Shown piece by piece: positions 60,803 through 64,000 of a DNA stretch of 64,000 bases; position 1 is the stretch's first letter; every line of letters begins with the position of its first letter. Below the pieces are notes generated by a model. It searched no databases and was not told where the DNA came from. It saw only the letters and a list, made by a program, of their open reading frames with translations. The translations under genes were made by a program, and so were the position numbers. Source of the DNA: Mycobacteroides salmoniphilum (lineage in GTDB: Bacteria > Actinomycetota > Actinomycetes > Mycobacteriales > Mycobacteriaceae); assembly GCF_004924335.1 (NCBI RefSeq), contig NZ_CP024633.1:4216001-4280000 (forward strand), written 5' to 3'.

Positions 60803-61738
60803 TCACACCAGCGCGCGGCCGGTGCGGATTCTCCAGTCGAGATCGATCATCAGCACGTTGAACGGGAAGCGTCGCAGCCCGTTAGGTAGGAGGCGATTCA
60901 CCACACCAAGAAGCGTGACGACGGCCCGGAAGGTTCGCTCACGCGCAGGACTCCAGGGCAGCCGCATCTCATCCCGGAACCGCTGCGGCAAGAATCCCGT
61001 CGAGATGAGTCGCGAGAAGGCACCCACCGGCCGACGCATGAACCGCGGTACCGCAATGGCCGCGGAAATGATCCGATACAGGTAAGGCCGCACGTGATCA
61101 TCGATATGGACCAGGTCCAGGGATTGCTCCCAGTACGCGTCGAACTCCGCACAGGACTTCGGCCACATCGCGAGGGGCATCTGCAGCGTCGTCCCCATGA
61201 CGGCCCCCTCTTGCAAGCACCGCTCGGCCATATCGGCCGACATCGGACCTACGAAGGCCTCATACACATCGACGAATCCCTTGTAGAGGCAGATCGCCAC
61301 CCATTTCTGCAGATCCGGGTCGAAGGCGTTGTACTGCACCGCGTCCCCCGGGGCCGAGCGAACCTGCGCATGGGAGCGATTGGTCGCCTTGCGGAATGCC
61401 GCCTTCTGCTCCGGGCTCCCCAAGGACGACACCGCCAGGAAGGTGAAGGTGGTACGGGCCCGCTTCACGGGGTGCAGATCGGCGCGGCCACTTTCCACCT
61501 TGCTGTCGACGACGCCGTACCCGACGCCGGGGCGTGCCAACTGCATGACGATGTTGGCCGGACCTCCCAGCAGGGCCAACCCCATCAGGTTGTCGGCCAT
61601 AGTGCTCTGACGGCGCCAGGACCACCACGGCGACAGACGCGCGGCGGGAGGCACCGGCTCGTCACGGCGACTCCGTGTACCCGGACCTCCGTCGCCGACG
61701 ATCGATTGATCGACCTCTGACACCCGTTCGATTGTCAC
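60803..61738 (-). CDS. MpaB-type oxygenase (DUF2236, latex-clearing-like heme protein)
   Basis: 311 residues from GTG at 61738 with AAGGGG six bases upstream; the longer frame adds 19 residues over the promoter. The family pattern is visible in the N-terminal half (L-L-G-G-P-A-N-I-V-M-Q-L-A-R-P-G-V-G, S-R/K-x-x-S-G-R-A), an R-S-H-A-x-V heme-proximal type motif and a central W-V-x-x-C-L-Y. These proteins are heme-dependent oxygenases or peroxygenase-like enzymes, some involved in mycotoxin or polymer breakdown. It is divergent from the TetR gene at 61812, its probable regulator. Confidence 0.82.
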   Translation of the reverse strand: MTIERVSEVDQSIVGDGGPGTRSRRDEPVPPAARLSPWWSWRRQSTMADNLMGLALLGGPANIVMQLARPGVGYGVVDSKVESGRADLHPVKRARTTFTFLAVSSLGSPEQKAAFRKATNRSHAQVRSAPGDAVQYNAFDPDLQKWVAICLYKGFVDVYEAFVGPMSADMAERCLQEGAVMGTTLQMPLAMWPKSCAEFDAYWEQSLDLVHIDDHVRPYLYRIISAAIAVPRFMRRPVGAFSRLISTGFLPQRFRDEMRLPWSPARERTFRAVVTLLGVVNRLLPNGLRRFPFNVLMIDLDWRIRTGRALV

Positions 61739-61757
61739 CGTTGACCCCTTAATCTGC

Positions 61758-61769
61758 GAACGCTTGTTC
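61758..61769. promoter_or_regulatory. Dyad GAAC-N4-GTTC in the MpaB/TetR divergent region
   Basis: GAACGCTTGTTC lies between the divergent starts at 61738 and 61812. It is short but placed where a TetR operator is expected. Confidence 0.35.
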
Positions 61770-61811
61770 TCAAATATCTTCCAGCGGGGTGCCACCTGTC
61801 AAGATGTACTG

Positions 61812-62411
61812 GTGACGTCATCGCGGGTTTATGGAGGCGTGCAGGCCCCTGACCGCCAGGCCGAGCGCCGAAACCGGCTCCTGGAGGCAGGCCTGGACCT
61901 GCTGACCTCCGGTCCCGCACCCAATGTGACGGTCCGCGGCGTGTGCAAGCACGCCGGTGTGGTCGCCCGGTATTTCTATGAGAACTTCACAGATCTCGAC
62001 GAGCTGACGGCGCAGGTCTACGACGGCGTGATCGGCGAGGTCGCCACCTCCACCCAGAAAGCCGTGGACGCCGCGCCGCTGCGCAAGAAGACCGAGGCAG
62101 GCATCGCCAACATCGTGCATGTTATCGCGGCTGATCCCCGGATCGGCCATCTACTTTTCGGCAGCAATCCCGCTAATTCGGTGATCGCACAACGCCGTAG
62201 CGCGGCAGAACAGCTTTTTGCCGCCCTCTCCGGCCAGCACCTGAACAAGACATATCAGCTCCCGAACGACGAATCGATGCGCGCCGCAGCCTATTTCGCT
62301 GTTGGCGGCGTCGGCCAGACGCTCGCGGCCTGGGTGACCGGCCAATTGAAGCTCAGTGCAGACGAGCTTGTCGTCGTACTCACCCGACTACTCGATCCGG
62401 TCAGGCGGTAG
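61812..62411 (+). CDS. TetR-family regulator beside the MpaB-type oxygenase
   Basis: 199 residues from GTG at 61812; the open frame before it has no good start. The N-terminus has R-V-Y-G-G-V-x-A-x-D-R-x-A-E-R-R-x-R-L-L-E-A-G, then V-T-V-R-G-V-C-K-H-A-G-V-V-A-R-Y-F-Y-E-N-F, the TetR helix-turn-helix. The C-terminal domain is helical. Divergence from the oxygenase gene suggests it controls that gene. It overlaps the next, convergent gene by 11 bases. Confidence 0.85.
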   Translation: MTSSRVYGGVQAPDRQAERRNRLLEAGLDLLTSGPAPNVTVRGVCKHAGVVARYFYENFTDLDELTAQVYDGVIGEVATSTQKAVDAAPLRKKTEAGIANIVHVIAADPRIGHLLFGSNPANSVIAQRRSAAEQLFAALSGQHLNKTYQLPNDESMRAAAYFAVGGVGQTLAAWVTGQLKLSADELVVVLTRLLDPVRR

Positions 62412-62988
62412 CGACTTCCCGCGGGGTGCGCTCGGCGGCCGTCTTCGGTGCAACACGGACATCCGCTGCGCTGAACTCCTTGGTCCAGCATGCGAATTCG
62501 AGTGTAATTCCGTCAGGGTCAAGGAAGTAGAACGACCGCACGTACACGCCCGGGTGTAGTTCCTTCGACACCTGGAACTCACTCTCGTCGTGGTTGAGAA
62601 TGGGCCCCACCCGCACACCCTTGGCCTTGAGCTTGACGCGGTACTCATCGAACTTCTCGGCGGGAACATGCAGCGAGATGTGGTTCATGGAGCTGACGGC
62701 GCTGATGATGTCGCCGATTCCCGGGATGGCGGCCGGGGCCGAAATGCCCGGGACGCCGTCCGGCGCATCCTTGAACCAGAAGAAGGCCAAACTGTCGCCA
62801 CCACCGGCGTCGAAGAAGAAGTGTTGACCCTGCCCCATGGGCAGATCGAGCGACTTGATGAGCGGCATGCCCAGCACGTTGGTGTAGAAGTCCACCGTGC
62901 GCTCCATGTCCGAGCACACAAGCGCCACATGGTTAAAACCGCCGAACTCGAATTCGGAGTTGGGGTTGTTCGGTTTGATCATCGTCAT
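62401..62988 (-). CDS. VOC-fold (glyoxalase/dioxygenase-like) protein
   Basis: 195 residues with a strong AAGGAGG site. Two beta-alpha-beta-beta-beta units are visible: first with N-H-V-A-L-V-C-S-D-M-E-R-T-V-D-F-Y, second with N-H-I-S-L-H-V-P and D-P-D-G-I-T-L-E-F-A near the end. Metal ligands would be His in the first strand and Glu in L-E-F. Families range from glyoxalases to extradiol dioxygenases; I cannot tell which. It is divergent from the TetR gene at 63095 across a perfect palindrome. Confidence 0.85.
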   Translation of the reverse strand: MTMIKPNNPNSEFEFGGFNHVALVCSDMERTVDFYTNVLGMPLIKSLDLPMGQGQHFFFDAGGGDSLAFFWFKDAPDGVPGISAPAAIPGIGDIISAVSSMNHISLHVPAEKFDEYRVKLKAKGVRVGPILNHDESEFQVSKELHPGVYVRSFYFLDPDGITLEFACWTKEFSAADVRVAPKTAAERTPREVATA

Positions 62989-63038
62989 GGGGAGCCTCCT
63001 TGATCCGACCGCATGACTGCCTTGCGTTTTACGCTAAC

Positions 63039-63060
63039 CTGAATCTAACATCAGATTCAG
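63039..63060. promoter_or_regulatory. 22-bp palindrome (CTGAATCT-N6-AGATTCAG)
   Basis: Perfect 8-bp arms around AACATC between the divergent VOC-fold and TetR genes, 34 bases before the TetR start. It is a likely operator controlling both sides. Confidence 0.75.
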
Positions 63061-63094
63061 AAACGGGTCAATAGCGCATGACGAGCAGACAGGG

Positions 63095-63712
63095 GTGAGC
63101 GTGGTCCAACCCACCGTGCGAGGCCGTCAAACCCAGGCTGCGATCGATGAGGCTGCGCGAACTGTGATCGCCCGCAAGGGAATCCTTGCCACCACCGTTG
63201 CCGATATCGCCAGCGAGGCCGGCCGGTCCACGGCGTCGTTCTATAACTACTACGACTCCAAAGAGGCGATGGTCGCGCAGTGGGCCATGCGATTTCGCAC
63301 CGAGGCGCAGGAACGGGTCTCCTCGCTGGTCGCCGAGCCACGGGCACAGACAGATAAACAGCGCGCACGAGACATCGCGACCGCGCACTGGCTCACCTGG
63401 CGCCACCAGTTGGCCGAGATGATCAGCGTCTCGCAGATGGCCATGATCAGTAGTGAGTTCGCCGAGTTCTGGAATCAAATATGTTCCGAACCCATTGATT
63501 TCCTGACAAGCACCATCAAACGGGCACAGCGTGACGGCTACAGCCCCGGCAATGATCCGCATCTCATGGCCACCGCGATCGTCTCGATGATGAACCAGTT
63601 CGCCTACAACCAGCTCAGCCAGGGCAATGCCGCCACCGTCGACGACGACGCCTGCATAGAAACCCTGGCCGGAATCTGTTACCGCGCCATCTATTCCAAG
63701 GAGGTCTGCTGA
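63095..63712 (+). CDS. TetR-family regulator, first gene of an operon
   Basis: 205 residues, GTG start (GTG at 63101 also possible). The helix-turn-helix has A-I-D-E-A-A-R-T-V-I-A-R-K-G, then A-D-I-A-S-E-A-G-R-S-T-A-S-F-Y-N-Y-Y-D-S-K-E. The C-terminal half is helical. Its TGA is directly followed by the ATG of the hydrolase gene, so the two are translationally coupled. It should bind the palindrome at 63039 and control both the VOC-fold gene and its own operon. Confidence 0.9.
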   Translation: MSVVQPTVRGRQTQAAIDEAARTVIARKGILATTVADIASEAGRSTASFYNYYDSKEAMVAQWAMRFRTEAQERVSSLVAEPRAQTDKQRARDIATAHWLTWRHQLAEMISVSQMAMISSEFAEFWNQICSEPIDFLTSTIKRAQRDGYSPGNDPHLMATAIVSMMNQFAYNQLSQGNAATVDDDACIETLAGICYRAIYSKEVC

Positions 63713-64000
63713 ATGCCCACCGAACTGACCGTCGAACGAGAGTTCGTCGGGCTACCATCGCCGACCGCCGGACGCAACGGTGCCGGTGGGCATCCATGCC
63801 AGGGTCTGTATCACCGGGCGGCCGGAACCACACCCAAGGTCGCCTTCATCGCCACCCATTATCAGATCGACTTCTCCGAGCACTACATCGCCGAATACCT
63901 GGCCCGGCACGGGTACGGATTCCTGGGCTGGAACACCCGATTCCGGGGATTCGAAAGTCACTTCCTACTTGACCACGCGCTGGTGGACATCGGCGTGGGG
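63713..64000 (+). CDS. Alpha/beta hydrolase, N-terminal part (cut by window edge)
   Basis: 96 residues are visible before the window ends, with no stop. The start has AAGGAGG upstream, inside the end of the TetR gene. The visible part contains the strands before the nucleophile (K-V-A-F-I-A-T-H-Y, G-F-L-G-W-N-T-R-F-R-G), fitting an alpha/beta hydrolase. The catalytic residues lie beyond the edge. With the VOC-fold protein it suggests a catabolic cluster under one TetR regulator (inference). Confidence 0.75.
   Translation, partial: MPTELTVEREFVGLPSPTAGRNGAGGHPCQGLYHRAAGTTPKVAFIATHYQIDFSEHYIAEYLARHGYGFLGWNTRFRGFESHFLLDHALVDIGVG

Overview
The window is GC-rich, densely coded chromosomal DNA from a rapidly growing mycobacterium. 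The evidence is an iniB-iniA-iniC operon, a dcd/udgA/aspC/etfD block, an MmpS-MmpL pair under a TetR regulator, an orphan MceE-like lipoprotein, LpqN-type and DUF4333 lipoproteins and many GTG starts. The gene set fits the Mycobacteroides abscessus/chelonae group best, but that placement is an inference from gene content only. The block dcd-udgA-aspC-etfD-iniR-iniBAC matches, in reverse orientation, M. tuberculosis Rv0321 to Rv0343. An extra redox operon, an IniB-like gene and an Hsp70-like gene sit inside it.

Layout. 1-6290 (minus): a cell-envelope stress operon iniB-iniA-iniC followed by two secreted paralogues, with a strong hairpin between iniB and iniA. 6573-9972 (plus): a thiol-redox/protease operon (DsbA-like, CcdA-like, BlaI-like repressor, M56 peptidase, DoxX) behind two palindromic BlaI-type operators. 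9969-15112: a second IniB-domain gene, a membrane-anchored Hsp70-like protein and an IniR-like LuxR regulator; both iniB genes have arrays of a TTAGGGG-type motif upstream. 15141-19654: etfD, the membrane electron acceptor for beta-oxidation, with tandem 16-bp operators, then an aminotransferase. 19672-26354: UDP-glucose dehydrogenase, a repeat-tailed membrane protein, dCTP deaminase/dUTPase, two tandem L,D-transpeptidase-like exported proteins, an Asp-nucleophile hydrolase and an orphan secreted MmpS-like protein.

26495-33055 holds a sulfatase locus: a DoxX-like membrane protein, a formylglycine-generating enzyme with both active-site cysteines, a transglutaminase-like protein, a CsbD protein, and a Tat-exported arylsulfatase with the C-x-P-x-R motif that the enzyme would modify. 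33088-37215 holds a MalT-type LuxR regulator and a PepD/HtrA protease. 37346-39060 is a decayed patch with an MmpL fragment, a broken membrane-protein fragment and an isolated MceE-like lipoprotein. 39061-43213 is an mmpS-mmpL efflux/export pair with a divergent TetR gene and a long inverted repeat between them. 43234-45209 is a beta-lactamase-family esterase and its divergent TetR regulator with a 22-bp palindrome.

45303-48287 holds small lipoproteins and a tRNA-Gly(CCC) whose 3' half is repeated about 1 kb away, as in an integration or recombination scar. 48291-58593 holds a SARP/BTAD regulator, a lipoprotein zinc peptidase with one live and one dead half, a DUF4333 protein, a double-GNAT acetyltransferase, secreted and hypothetical proteins, an alpha/beta hydrolase and a class-I methyltransferase. 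58656-64000 holds a polyprenyl-phosphate sugar transferase, an MpaB-type oxygenase next to a TetR regulator, a glyoxalase-fold protein, and a TetR gene that starts an operon with an alpha/beta hydrolase running off the window.
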